Positions 26,400-34,857 of a stretch of 64,000 nucleotides of DNA are shown here, piece after piece. Below the pieces are notes generated by a model. That model worked only from the letters and a program-made list of their open reading frames with translations, had not been told where the DNA came from and did not search any database. The stretch is taken from positions 726,416 through 790,415 of the forward strand of contig JBBCGY010000001.1 of the NCBI GenBank assembly GCA_037200005.1, written 5' to 3'. The stretch is from Alphaproteobacteria bacterium (lineage in GTDB: Bacteria; Pseudomonadota; Alphaproteobacteria; UBA9219; RFNS01). Numbering within the stretch: the stretch's first letter is position 1; every line of letters starts with the position of its first letter. Made by a program: the position numbers and the translations under genes.

Positions 26400-26984
26400 T
26401 TATTGGGTGATTTTCCAGCTTCCGTCGGGCTGCAGGCATGCCGTGCCGTAAGTTTCCCGCACCTGGCCGCCGACGACCGCGCGCTGGGTATATTCGCGGC
26501 AGTAATCGGCCGACTGCTGATTGACCTCGAGGTAGGAAGGCTGCGGCGCATAAACTTGCTGCGGCGCGTAAACCTGCTGCACCTCCAGCGCGCGATAGCC
26601 GCGATGCCTGTGGCCACGCCCGCCATAATAGGTGGATGTATACACCACATTCACCGGAGCCGCGGGCTGCGCGACATAGTTGGGAGTGTAGCCGCTGTTA
26701 TAATAGACTGTCTGCTGCGGCTGATAATAAGTCCGCTGAACGCCGCCGCTTCCATTGCCGTCCCATGTTCTGTCGACATGATGGCCGATGACGCCGCCGG
26801 CGATCACACCCACGGCGGTCGCGACGCTTTTGCCGGTGCCGTGGCCGATCTGGTTGCCGACAAGGCCGCCCAGCCCGGCGCCGACAAGGGTGCCGACATC
26901 GAGAATTCCGTCCGCCCTGGCTGGAGCGGGCGCGGCCATCACTGCCGCAGCGACCAGTCCCAAAACAGCAAAACGGCGTATCAT
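26400..26984 (-). CDS. Glycine-zipper 2TM envelope protein with Tyr/Gln-rich middle
   Basis: About 194 residues. A cleavable signal peptide (VLGLVAAAVMAAPAPARA), a glycine zipper GTLVGAGLGGLVGNQIGHGTGKSVATAVGVIAGGVIG, a Tyr/Gln-rich low-complexity region containing a QQVYAP repeat, and a C-terminal domain YCREYTQRAVVGGQVRETYG with CLQPDGSW. The C-terminal domain is clearly paralogous to that of the protein at 21285-21773, but there is no lipobox. An AAGGAG site abuts the ATG at 26990 and is six bases before the ATG at 26984, so I choose 26984. Probably outer-membrane associated, with unknown role. Confidence 0.82.
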   Translation of the reverse strand: MIRRFAVLGLVAAAVMAAPAPARADGILDVGTLVGAGLGGLVGNQIGHGTGKSVATAVGVIAGGVIGHHVDRTWDGNGSGGVQRTYYQPQQTVYYNSGYTPNYVAQPAAPVNVVYTSTYYGGRGHRHRGYRALEVQQVYAPQQVYAPQPSYLEVNQQSADYCREYTQRAVVGGQVRETYGTACLQPDGSWKITQ

Positions 26985-27160
26985 TGTCATCTCCTTAGGT
27001 TAAGCGGTGAAAATCACCCGCGAAAATCAGGGTAGGGCCGGGGTGTGGCAAGATCATGGCGGCGGCGCGGCAATAATTCGGCAAAACGCCCGGATTTGCC
27101 GATTTCCTCTATTTGGCCTAAGCTAGAGGGTAACTTATTGATTTTGCTGAAGAGAAACAT

Positions 27161-28084
27161 ATGAATATCGAGAATATGACCTTGCTGGCGGAGGCGGGCA
27201 TCGCCATCGGTGTGCTGATCGGCGCGGGAACAACCATGCCGATGCTGCTCGAATTTCTATTCGAGCGCTCGAAGCGCAAGGAGCGGATCGCCCTCAGTCT
27301 GGAAGAATTGGAAGTCAAGGATATCCGCGCGCCACTGGCCGGCTGCGACGATTTGCTGCAAGATATCGCCGATCTGATCGACCGCGCCAGGCATCCCGGC
27401 CCCTATAGCAAGCTGAGGGTCGGCAATGAAATCCTGATTATCGGCCCGCCGCTGTCGGGCAAGAAAACGCTCGCCAAGCGGATCGCCATCGATGCGGCGA
27501 TGAACCGCTTGTTGATCGTTCATAATCCCCGCAACGGCGACGCGCTGGCTGCCGCCAAGCGGATCATCCAGAAAAAAGGCCATGACAAGATCATGCTGCT
27601 GCTGCCGCGCCTCGATCTGATCGACCCGAAGGAAGACGAGGAGTTGCTCACCGAGCTCGACGCGCTGATCGAAACCGCGACCGGACGCGCCAATGTCCTG
27701 GTCGTCGGCACCGCCATCCATTACGAACACGGCAACGAGATCGACAATCTGTTCGGCACCGTGCTGCCGATGCCGGGAACGCCGGTCGCGACGCCGAAGT
27801 CGCTGCAGCGAAGCGAGGAGGTCAAGCATATGCTCGACGCCGTCGCGCGGCATTATCTCGGCCAGGCGCTCAAGGAAGGCGATCAATTGCAGGATATGAC
27901 CGAAACGGATTTCATCGCGCGCGTTCTCGACGCCGTAACCAACCCGGCGGAAATCGAAGACATCACGGCCTTATGCCAGACGGCGGCGCTGTATCGCCAG
28001 CGCACCAGGCAGACGCCGACGCGCGTCATCACGCCCGGCATTCTCGAAAAAGTCATCAAGCGCGTGGTGATTACGGAGATATAG
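27161..28084 (+). CDS. Membrane-anchored AAA-like ATPase of unknown role
   Basis: 307 residues: one N-terminal membrane helix (LLAEAGIAIGVLIGAGTTM), a linker and an AAA-like domain. The P-loop GPPLSGKKT (residues 95-103) has lysine where the Ser/Thr after GK is expected. The Walker B equivalent KIMLLLPRLDLID (about 144-155) lacks the DE pair. The overall helical C-terminal lid resembles AAA proteins related to FtsH/ClpX. Either nucleotide hydrolysis is weak or another residue substitutes. It is convergent with the gene at 28090 (5-base gap) and 170 bases from the glycine-zipper gene. Confidence 0.6.
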   Translation: MNIENMTLLAEAGIAIGVLIGAGTTMPMLLEFLFERSKRKERIALSLEELEVKDIRAPLAGCDDLLQDIADLIDRARHPGPYSKLRVGNEILIIGPPLSGKKTLAKRIAIDAAMNRLLIVHNPRNGDALAAAKRIIQKKGHDKIMLLLPRLDLIDPKEDEELLTELDALIETATGRANVLVVGTAIHYEHGNEIDNLFGTVLPMPGTPVATPKSLQRSEEVKHMLDAVARHYLGQALKEGDQLQDMTETDFIARVLDAVTNPAEIEDITALCQTAALYRQRTRQTPTRVITPGILEKVIKRVVITEI

Positions 28085-28089
28085 AGCGA

Positions 28090-28557
28090 TCAGGCATCGC
28101 GAAGGGCGATAGCGCTGGGATTGTAGGCCAGGGACAGGCCGTGGCCATATTCGATGCCGGGGATGGTCTGCGCAATGGCTTCGATGGTGGACGGAGCCTG
28201 GAAATGGTCGGGCTTGGTGGCGGGATCGGGTATATAAAGCAGCGCTCGATATGCTTGGCCCTGATAATGAATATGCGCGGCGCTCATGAAAAAATTCTCG
28301 GCGGGAAAAATATCCGTCCAGGCTACGTTCTTGAAGAAATATTCAGGCTTCAGAATATCATAGGTCATCGGCGCGATGGAAAGATTGAGCGTGCCGCTGA
28401 CATAATCGCCGCCGAAATATTCGTCGAAATCCAGCCCGAGCGCCTTGAAGAAAGGCTGCTGCATTTTGATAGTGCCCTGCGGAAAGCGCCGGTCATTCGA
28501 CGACCGCCCCGACGCGACGCCATGGCCTTGCAGCAGAATGGCAGGAATGGCTTTCAT
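28090..28557 (-). CDS. Conserved-looking hypothetical protein downstream of asnB
   Basis: 155 residues, not recognised. Notable stretches: LLQGHGVASGRSSNDRRFP at the start, GTIKMQQPFFKALGLDFDEY and YVSGTLNLSIAPMTYDI. The GHGVASG...GTLNL pattern faintly recalls the CTP-dependent riboflavin kinase barrel, but I would not call it. No signal peptide or membrane segment. It follows asnB by 34 bases on the same strand and is probably co-transcribed, so a link to amidation or asparagine metabolism is possible. Confidence 0.6.
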   Translation of the reverse strand: MKAIPAILLQGHGVASGRSSNDRRFPQGTIKMQQPFFKALGLDFDEYFGGDYVSGTLNLSIAPMTYDILKPEYFFKNVAWTDIFPAENFFMSAAHIHYQGQAYRALLYIPDPATKPDHFQAPSTIEAIAQTIPGIEYGHGLSLAYNPSAIALRDA

Positions 28558-28591
28558 GATTCAATATAACCGCTGGCGGGCGCAAGCCGTT

Positions 28592-30442
28592 TCATGGGAT
28601 CAGGCTCGGTAAAGACCACCTTGAGGGGAGGCCCGGAACCGCCGCCAGCACGGGCTCGAGAAGAGGCGCTTGCCGGCGCAAAATACTCTCGGCGGTATAG
28701 AGACGCGAGAAAATATTGCGCGTCGCATGATCCGGCGACTCCCACAAATCATGCAGATAGGCTTTATCGATCAGGCCGGTTCCCGTGAGCACGGCGCCGG
28801 GCTCGAACAGAATTCGCGCGCGCTCTTCAAAGGCGGCGGAGCGCCACATCTCTGCGGGGATTGGGAAGCCCTGCTTCTTGCGGGCGCCAATAACGGCGGG
28901 CACGAGGTTTCTCAAGGCGTGCTTGTATATGCCTTTTTCCTCCCCATGGCGCTGTTTGAGCGCGGGGTCGAAATCGAAAGCGCGGGCGACAAGTCCGGTA
29001 TCGGCAAGCGGCGCGCGGGCTTCGACGCTATGGCGCATGCTGATGAGATCCATTTGCCGGAACTCATAAACATTCAGCCTGCCATGGAAATGAACCAGCT
29101 GCACCGCTTGCAGCGGATCGTCGATCTGCCCTTCATATAACGAGAGCGTATCCCGGTATTTTCCGGTCGCGATTTTCCTGGAATCGTGGTTTGGCATCAG
29201 GCGGCTGAGATCGGTATCGCCCGTCCAGCGGAAGCTGTCGAAATATTGCTCGGGTAAGCCGCTCAATGGGATCCCGGCAAGCTTCTTGCCGTAGGAATAG
29301 CCGTCGAACAGCTCGTCCGGCCCGCTGCCGCTGAAAACCACCTTCGCCTGCCGCCCGGCATGCTCGAACAGCTTGATGAGGCAAGGCGCTTCCTGCGATC
29401 CCATGGGCTCTCCGGCTATGGACGCCCATTTGTCGAGATAATTGCAATAATCGGCGGCGGTTAGCGTGATTTCCTCATGGCGCGTATGATATTGGCTGGC
29501 CAGCATGCGCGAATATTCAAATTCGTCGAACACGCTGCCGGCCTCTTTAAGAATGGAACCTGCGGGCTGGAAGCCGATCGAGAAGGTTTGGAGGGCGAGG
29601 CCATGGCGACGCGCTTCCGCCAGGACCGCCGTTGAATCGATGCCGCCGCTTAAAAGCAGCGCATAGGGCACCTCGAGATCGAAAGTGCGGCGGCAGCCTT
29701 GCGTGACGGCATGTGCGATGTCGTCGCCTATCCGGTCGGCATCGTGCCGGGCCTGATCGCCGACAGGCACTTTATAGAAGCGTTCCGTCTTCTGCCCTTC
29801 CGGCGAAATCGTCAGGCAGGTGCCGGATTCGAGTTTGCGGATCTGCCGGATATGGGTCTGGCTGCCGAGAATGAAGCGGTGGGCCACGAATTCGGAAAGC
29901 CCGTCAAGATCCCAATCCTTGTGGCGGAAGGGGCTGGCGATCAGCGGATCGATTTCGGAAGCAAAGACAATGGCGTCCTTGTCTTCATATATATAAGCGG
30001 TCTTCTGGCCGGTAGGGTCGCAGGCAATCAGGCTGGTATCCGCCCGCGCGTCATGAATGCAGAACGCGTACATGCCTTCAAGCCGGTCGAGACATCCTTT
30101 CCCCCATTTCCGATAGGCGGCCAGCAGAACTTCGGTATCGGATTGCGTGCGGAATGGATAATCCTGGAGTTCGCGGCGCAATTCCCGGTGGTTGTAAATC
30201 TCGCCGTTGAAAACGATCGTGAGATTGCCGTCGGCGGACGTCATCGGCATGTCGGCCTGCGGATTGAAAGCGTCGGTAATACGCAGTCGGTTGCTGCCCA
30301 GCATCACGCGCTCGGAGCAGCGCTTGACGCCGCGCGCGTCGGGGCCGCGATGATGCATGCCGTCAAGAAGCCGGGCGATTTCCGGACCGGCTTCGGCATT
30401 CAGCGATGCGTCTTTGGCAATCAGGCCGGCAATCGAACACAT
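28592..30442 (-). CDS. asnB: Asparagine synthase (glutamine-hydrolysing)
   Basis: ATP-dependent amidotransferase of 616 residues. The N-terminal class II glutaminase domain starts MCSIAGLI with Cys2 as nucleophile and includes LGSNRLRITD and FNGEIYNHRELR. The synthetase domain has the PP-loop LLSGGIDSTAVLAEARR and FSGSGPDELFDGYSYG. AsnB enzymes either make asparagine or amidate other substrates, for example in polysaccharide and exosortase loci. The companion gene at 28090 may be relevant. Confidence 0.9.
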   Translation of the reverse strand: MCSIAGLIAKDASLNAEAGPEIARLLDGMHHRGPDARGVKRCSERVMLGSNRLRITDAFNPQADMPMTSADGNLTIVFNGEIYNHRELRRELQDYPFRTQSDTEVLLAAYRKWGKGCLDRLEGMYAFCIHDARADTSLIACDPTGQKTAYIYEDKDAIVFASEIDPLIASPFRHKDWDLDGLSEFVAHRFILGSQTHIRQIRKLESGTCLTISPEGQKTERFYKVPVGDQARHDADRIGDDIAHAVTQGCRRTFDLEVPYALLLSGGIDSTAVLAEARRHGLALQTFSIGFQPAGSILKEAGSVFDEFEYSRMLASQYHTRHEEITLTAADYCNYLDKWASIAGEPMGSQEAPCLIKLFEHAGRQAKVVFSGSGPDELFDGYSYGKKLAGIPLSGLPEQYFDSFRWTGDTDLSRLMPNHDSRKIATGKYRDTLSLYEGQIDDPLQAVQLVHFHGRLNVYEFRQMDLISMRHSVEARAPLADTGLVARAFDFDPALKQRHGEEKGIYKHALRNLVPAVIGARKKQGFPIPAEMWRSAAFEERARILFEPGAVLTGTGLIDKAYLHDLWESPDHATRNIFSRLYTAESILRRQAPLLEPVLAAVPGLPSRWSLPSLIP

Positions 30443-30528
30443 GGCGGATCAAATATCTTTAATGAGTGGGGTTCCCGCAAGGTATAGCCCCCGGTTCGCG
30501 AAAGTAAAAATGAAAAGCCCCGTTAACC

Positions 30529-31287
30529 TTAATGCGCAATGGCCGTTGTTTGATCCGGCGCAGGGACTGCCATACCGCCTTCGGCCACGACAAGCCGGTT
30601 GGTGGCGGTTTCGATAGCGTCTTGCAGTTGCCGCATCATTTCCGCGCGGGGCAGGCCGGGCGGGATGACGGGCAGGAATTCAATCGTGACCGTTCCGGTG
30701 CGCTTGAGCTTTCCGCCCCGGCTCCAGTAAATTCCGGAATTGAGCGCCACCGGCAGCACCGGCGCGCCAAGCGCCTGGTAGAGCGCCGCCACGCCCGTCT
30801 TATAGGGTTTCCATTCTCCCGGTTCCAGCCGGGTGCCTTGCGGAAAAATCATCAGGTCGCGCCCGTCCTTGATGACGCCGCGCGCGGCGTGGATCATTTT
30901 CCGCATGGCTTTCGCGCCCGCGCCGCGATCGACCGGCACATTGCCGTATTTCCATGCATACCAGCCCCATAGCGGCAGCCACATCAATTCGCGTTTCAGC
31001 ACGATGGCGGGCGATTTGCCGAGTCGCGGCAGGATCATCGTCTCCCACGGCGCGAGATGCTTGGCCGCGATGATGCATGGAGCCGCGGGCAGGTTCTCTT
31101 GTCCCAGAACGCGGAAACTCACGCCCGCGACGGCGCGCATCAAAAACGATATGCCGCCGAGATATATGCCCACCAGCGCGAACAGGCATCGGCGCGGCAG
31201 CAGGAGAACCCACAGGAAGACGATCGCCAGAATGAAATTCCACAGGAAAAATAATATTTGAAAACACAGATTGCGGCAGAAAATCAT
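30529..31287 (-). CDS. plsC: 1-acyl-sn-glycerol-3-phosphate acyltransferase
   Basis: Membrane acyltransferase making phosphatidic acid, 252 residues. N-terminal hydrophobic helix (residues 8-50), catalytic HX4E block KHLAPWETMILPRL (histidine about residue 96, Glu in place of the common Asp as in many alphaproteobacterial homologues), and FPQGTRLEPGEWKPYKTGVA, the glycerol-3-phosphate-binding loop. It ends the ftsE-ftsX-ydcF-plsC run; its start overlaps the ydcF stop by four bases. Confidence 0.9.
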   Translation of the reverse strand: MIFCRNLCFQILFFLWNFILAIVFLWVLLLPRRCLFALVGIYLGGISFLMRAVAGVSFRVLGQENLPAAPCIIAAKHLAPWETMILPRLGKSPAIVLKRELMWLPLWGWYAWKYGNVPVDRGAGAKAMRKMIHAARGVIKDGRDLMIFPQGTRLEPGEWKPYKTGVAALYQALGAPVLPVALNSGIYWSRGGKLKRTGTVTIEFLPVIPPGLPRAEMMRQLQDAIETATNRLVVAEGGMAVPAPDQTTAIAH

Positions 31288-31871
31288 TTGAGTACGCCAT
31301 AGACGATGGTGCGGGCCATGGTTACGATCAGCTTGTTATACTCGGTCATCAGCAGACGCGCCGTGCCGCCGCGCGCCCACCAGCCGTCGAGCTGCACGCG
31401 GACGGGGGCGACGGGATGGGGAATGATCCTGACTCCGGAATCCAGCATCCGGAATTCGAGCAGGCTGCGCAGCATGTGATAGTGGGCGGTGACGAGCCGC
31501 ATCGAGCGGTAGTTCTCCCGCCGCAGCCATTGCAGCGTTTCCTCGGCATTGCCAATGGTGTCGTCCGCCCGGTAGCCCAGGATCACGCAGCAGGATTTTT
31601 GTTCGGGGGCGAGCGCGCTGTCATTGAGAATCTTGTCCGGCTCCACGCCGGGCGCGACGCCGGAGATAAATAATTTTTTGCCAAGGCCGCGCCGCAGCAG
31701 ATCGACGCCCGTGGCGACGCGCTCGCTGCCGCCGGTCAGCACGACGATGGCGTCCACCGCTTCGCCGCCGTCCGTTTCGTGCATGGCGTCCACATAGCCG
31801 ACGAAGACGACAAGGCCGGTGAGCCATATGACGCCCAGAACGGCGATCAAAATCAGCGCGCGCTTGATCAT
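31284..31871 (-). CDS. YdcF/DUF218 family membrane protein
   Basis: 195 residues: one N-terminal membrane anchor (ALILIAVLGVIWLTGLVVFVGYV), then a DUF218 fold with AIVVLTGGSERVATGVDLLR, LFISGVAPGV, and NAEETLQWLRRENYRSMRLVTAHYHMLR. E. coli SanA and YdcF belong here and affect envelope permeability, though the reaction is unresolved. It overlaps ftsX and plsC by ATGA junctions at 31868 and 31284, which argues for coupled translation. Confidence 0.85.
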   Translation of the reverse strand: MIKRALILIAVLGVIWLTGLVVFVGYVDAMHETDGGEAVDAIVVLTGGSERVATGVDLLRRGLGKKLFISGVAPGVEPDKILNDSALAPEQKSCCVILGYRADDTIGNAEETLQWLRRENYRSMRLVTAHYHMLRSLLEFRMLDSGVRIIPHPVAPVRVQLDGWWARGGTARLLMTEYNKLIVTMARTIVYGVLK

Positions 31872-32746
31872 GGCATCGCCAGCAAAATCCGGCGCGTCGC
31901 GCTATGCGCGCCAAGCCATGCGAACATCACCGCCATCAGCGGCAGCAGCGCGGCGAGAATGGCGTTTCCGGCCCAGAATGTCGTCATGGTTCCGGACGAA
32001 TTCGCGAATTGCAATTCCCGCATCGAGGCGGCGAGGGCGGCGGCGGCCAAAACGCAAGCGGCAAGCCCGAGCAAGCTGGCCGGCCAGACCAGCCGCCAGG
32101 CATACAGCCGCATCTGGCGGCAGATATGCGCGTCCGGCGCGCCGATGACATGCAGCAGTTCGACAATCGGCTTATGCACGGCAAGGCCCGCGCGGCATGC
32201 GAACATCACGGTTCCGCCCAGCGCCGCGAGCAGGGCGAGGACGATGGCGAACAGCAGCGCGGCGGCGCGCTCCACCATCGCGGCCAGGCGCTCGACCCAA
32301 AGCCGGTGATCATTGACGCCGGCCTCGGGATATTTCTTCGCGAGCAGCGCGGCAAGATCGGCGGACGCCGCGCTATCCTGCACCCGCACGTCGATCAATT
32401 GCGGCAGCGGCAAGGCTTCGAGGGACGCATCCTTGCCGAGCCAGGGCCGCAGCAATTGCGTCATCTGCGCTTGCGTCAGGGGCGCGGCCGACATGACGCC
32501 GGGCGCCGAGGCGATATCTTTCAGCAAGGCGGCCGCGCGCGCCGGATCGGGCTTGCCGTTATCGGCGGGCGGAAGCTCGACCGTAAGCTGGCCGCTGAGT
32601 CCGCGGTCGAATTCGGCGGCGGCCATTGTCAGTGTCCAGGCGGCCATAAGGCCGGTTCCGGCGACGAATACGATCACGGCGATCATAAGCCGCAGCGGCC
32701 AGGTGAAAGGATCGCGGATCAGGGCGCGGTCAAGCTGCACGCTCAT
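31868..32746 (-). CDS. ftsX: Cell-division permease FtsX
   Basis: Permease partner of FtsE that regulates septal peptidoglycan hydrolases. 292 residues with a first helix (WPLRLMIAVIVFVAGTGLMAAWTL), a periplasmic loop (about residues 45-150) and three C-terminal helices, the standard FtsX layout (VERAAALLFAIVLALLAALGGTVMF, then VELLHVIGAPDAHICRQM for FtsE contact). It overlaps ftsE by four bases (ATGA). The divergent sequence is normal for this family. Confidence 0.86.
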   Translation of the reverse strand: MSVQLDRALIRDPFTWPLRLMIAVIVFVAGTGLMAAWTLTMAAAEFDRGLSGQLTVELPPADNGKPDPARAAALLKDIASAPGVMSAAPLTQAQMTQLLRPWLGKDASLEALPLPQLIDVRVQDSAASADLAALLAKKYPEAGVNDHRLWVERLAAMVERAAALLFAIVLALLAALGGTVMFACRAGLAVHKPIVELLHVIGAPDAHICRQMRLYAWRLVWPASLLGLAACVLAAAALAASMRELQFANSSGTMTTFWAGNAILAALLPLMAVMFAWLGAHSATRRILLAMP

Positions 32747-33429
32747 TCGGCGGCCTCGCGTAAGGTCGGATGCAGCTTGCCGCCGCGAATGTGAAGACTG
32801 GGAAAGCCGTAATGCTTCACCAAAGTCCTGTCATGCGTGGCGAGGATGACGGTCGTGCCCATTTTGTTCAGTTCGACGAATAAAGCCATGACCCGTTCGG
32901 CGCTGGCTTCGTCGATATTGCCGGTCGGCTCGTCGGCGAACAGGAGTCCCGGGCGGTTGATGACCGCCCGCGCGATGGCGACGCGCTGCTGCTGGCCGCC
33001 TGAAAGCGCGGCGGGATAGGCGTCCGCCTGTTCGCCGATGCCTGACCAGGCAAGAAGCTCGCGCGCGTGGTTTGCCGCGTCCTTGGGCTTCGCTCCGGCA
33101 AGGAGCAGGGGCAGCGCCACATTCTCCGCCGCCGTGAGATGCGGGATCAGGCGGAAATCCTGGAACACGACGCCGATGCGCCGCCGCTGCCGCGCCCATT
33201 CGCCGCGCGGCAATTCGCTCATATCCTGCCCGTATAACGCCAGGCCTCCGGAGGTCGGGCGTTCGGCGAGATAGCATAGGCGCAATAGGGACGATTTCCC
33301 CGCGCCCGAAGGGCCGGTCAGAAAATGAAAACTGCCTGCCGGAAAGGCGCAGCTGATCCCATGCAGCACTTCGGTGCCGGACGGATAACGCAGGCCGATA
33401 TCGGTAAGTTCGAGGACGTTCTTGGACAT
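32743..33429 (-). CDS. ftsE: Cell-division ATP-binding protein FtsE
   Basis: ABC ATPase of 228 residues working with FtsX at the septum. Walker [11 protein letters not shown]-loop [22 protein letters not shown], signature [14 protein letters not shown], Walker [13 protein letters not shown] and the H-loop ATHD are intact. The start ATG 33429 ([10 protein letters not shown]) is preferred over 33471. First gene of the ATGA-linked ftsE-ftsX-ydcF-plsC unit, divergent from the zinc-ribbon gene at 33625. Confidence 0.95.
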   Translation of the reverse strand: MSKNVLELTDIGLRYPSGTEVLHGISCAFPAGSFHFLTGPSGAGKSSLLRLCYLAERPTSGGLALYGQDMSELPRGEWARQRRRIGVVFQDFRLIPHLTAAENVALPLLLAGAKPKDAANHARELLAWSGIGEQADAYPAALSGGQQQRVAIARAVINRPGLLFADEPTGNIDEASAERVMALFVELNKMGTTVILATHDRTLVKHYGFPSLHIRGGKLHPTLREAAE

Positions 33430-33485
33430 CCTGATACCATAGCGATGATTTATGATAGGCAAAAGCATCATTACTCGGGTACGGC

Positions 33486-33514
33486 TTGCGTTAAACCTCC
33501 GCCGTTCCTATATA
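33486..33514 (+). promoter_or_regulatory. Sigma70-like promoter
   Basis: TTGCGT (33486-33491) and TATATA (33509-33514) are separated by 17 bases. Transcription would begin near 33520, exactly at the first base of the long inverted repeat 33520-33612. Reads toward the zinc-ribbon gene. Confidence 0.5.
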
Positions 33515-33519
33515 TGGTC

Positions 33520-33612
33520 ATCGCAACTCAAGGGTGGGCAGGCTGCAGGGCGGCGCGACCGGCACAGAGCTTGAGATTTCGGAGCGCGGCCTGCCAACCC
33601 TTGAACTGCGAT
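33520..33612 (+). ncRNA. Candidate structured RNA or hairpin 5' leader
   Basis: The first and last 24 bases (33520-33543 and 33589-33612) are complementary at 21 of 24 positions, closing a 45-base GC-rich interior. The apparent transcription start coincides with the left arm and the right arm ends 12 bases before the ATG of the zinc-ribbon gene. It could be a processed small RNA of about 93 nt or a leader controlling that gene. It does not contain the SRP RNA domain IV motif, and I do not recognise it as 6S RNA. Confidence 0.4.
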
Positions 33613-33624
33613 AGATAAATCCTT

Positions 33625-34359
33625 ATGATTCAAACCTGTCCTTCATGCGGCACGCGTTTTTCCGTTCCCGACAGCGCTTTTGCGGGCGGGCCGCGTCAGG
33701 TGCGATGCGCCAAATGCGGCCATGTCTGGCTGGCCGGCGCCGAGGGCGAAGCGGGCATCGGGGATTCTTTCGAGAATTCCTTCGAGGTTTCCGCGCCTGC
33801 CGCTTTCGAGCCGCCGCCGATTCCCATGCCGCCGCCGGAGGAGGATATGCCTCTGCGTTTCGGGTCCGCGTTGCCGTCTCTGCCGCCTTTGCCCCGGTTG
33901 ACGCGGGGGCAATCTTTGATCACTTGCGGGGCGCTCACGGTCGCCATTCTCCTGATCTTGATCGTGGCGCGCCACCCGCTGGTGGCCAGAGTGCCCGCGC
34001 TTGCGCATGCCTATGCCGCCATAGGGCTGATCAACGATCTGGCCGGGCTCGAGCTTGACTTGCAATTGACCCGGGCGGAAAAATGCCTTGTTTCCGGACG
34101 CGACATGCTATGCATCGAGGGCGTTATAGTGAATAAGAGTTCTCGTCCGCTGCCCTCCTTGCCGATCTTCGTGACGGCGCTCGATACCGCCGGCAAGCCG
34201 TTTACCGATCCCGGCGGCAAGCCAATCCTGGCCTGGACGATCGCGCCGGAGTCAGGCAAGCTGTTGCCGGGCGAAACAAAAGGATTCAGCCTGACGGTTC
34301 CTTATCCCGACCAGATGATCGCCGATTTCGACTATGGATTTACCGATGACTCCCAATAA
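33625..34359 (+). CDS. Zinc-ribbon (MJ0042-type) membrane protein
   Basis: 244 residues. The N-terminal zinc ribbon has Cys5, Cys8, Cys28 and Cys31 (CPSCGTRF and CAKCGHVW), followed by a Pro-rich linker, one membrane helix (SLITCGALTVAILLILIVA, about residues 95-115) and a C-terminal periplasmic domain with RAEKCLVSGRDMLCIEGVIVNKS, similar to DUF3426. Such proteins are found beside ftsE and a CpdR-like receiver in alphaproteobacteria, as here. Function unknown. Confidence 0.85.
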   Translation: MIQTCPSCGTRFSVPDSAFAGGPRQVRCAKCGHVWLAGAEGEAGIGDSFENSFEVSAPAAFEPPPIPMPPPEEDMPLRFGSALPSLPPLPRLTRGQSLITCGALTVAILLILIVARHPLVARVPALAHAYAAIGLINDLAGLELDLQLTRAEKCLVSGRDMLCIEGVIVNKSSRPLPSLPIFVTALDTAGKPFTDPGGKPILAWTIAPESGKLLPGETKGFSLTVPYPDQMIADFDYGFTDDSQ

Positions 34360-34741
34360 ACCTGCCGGCCCTTCCGTCCTGGTGGCCGAAGATAATCCTT
34401 CGGTGCGCGAGTTCGTCGTGCGCTCTCTTGCCGGCGCGGGCTATCAAGTGACGCAGGTGGCGGACGGCCAGCAGGCGCTGGACGTTCTCGCGCGGGAAAA
34501 ATTCGCCATTCTGGTTACGGATATCGTCATGCCGAACGTGGACGGCATCGCGCTGGCCCTCAAGGCCGTCCGGCTGTTTCCCGACCTGCGCATCGTCATG
34601 ATTTCCGGCTACGCCCAGGAGCGCATGCGGGCGCATAACCTCGACGCGCTGGTCCATCGCGTGATCGCCAAGCCGTTTTCGATGGAAGAGATTTGCGCGG
34701 CGGTCAAGGACGCCCTCGCCATGCCTGCCGGGGCGGTCTAG
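34334..34741 (+). CDS. CpdR-like single-domain response regulator
   Basis: 135 residues consisting only of a receiver domain. Phospho-acceptor Asp in ILVTDIVMPNVDG, acidic pair in VLVAEDNPSVREF, switch Ser in VMISGYAQERM and Lys in VIAKPFSMEEI. It lacks an output domain. Caulobacter CpdR, of the same type, delivers substrates to ClpXP in the cell cycle. It overlaps the end of the zinc-ribbon gene by 26 bases if ATG 34334 is used; ATG 34346 is an in-frame alternative. Confidence 0.85.
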   Translation: MDLPMTPNKPAGPSVLVAEDNPSVREFVVRSLAGAGYQVTQVADGQQALDVLAREKFAILVTDIVMPNVDGIALALKAVRLFPDLRIVMISGYAQERMRAHNLDALVHRVIAKPFSMEEICAAVKDALAMPAGAV

Positions 34742-34857
34742 GGCTGAAAGTATTTTTCATATTGATTATAGGGGCGGGGATAAAGTAAAAGCCCTAAGTG
34801 CGGTTTTGCCGCGACGCAGCATTTTTTATCGAAAACCAAATTTGAGGATCAAAATCA

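Noticed and set aside
33520-33612. The hairpin RNA as 4.5S/SRP RNA
   Set aside because: The conserved GGAAG/AGCAG symmetric loop of SRP domain IV is missing on both strands.
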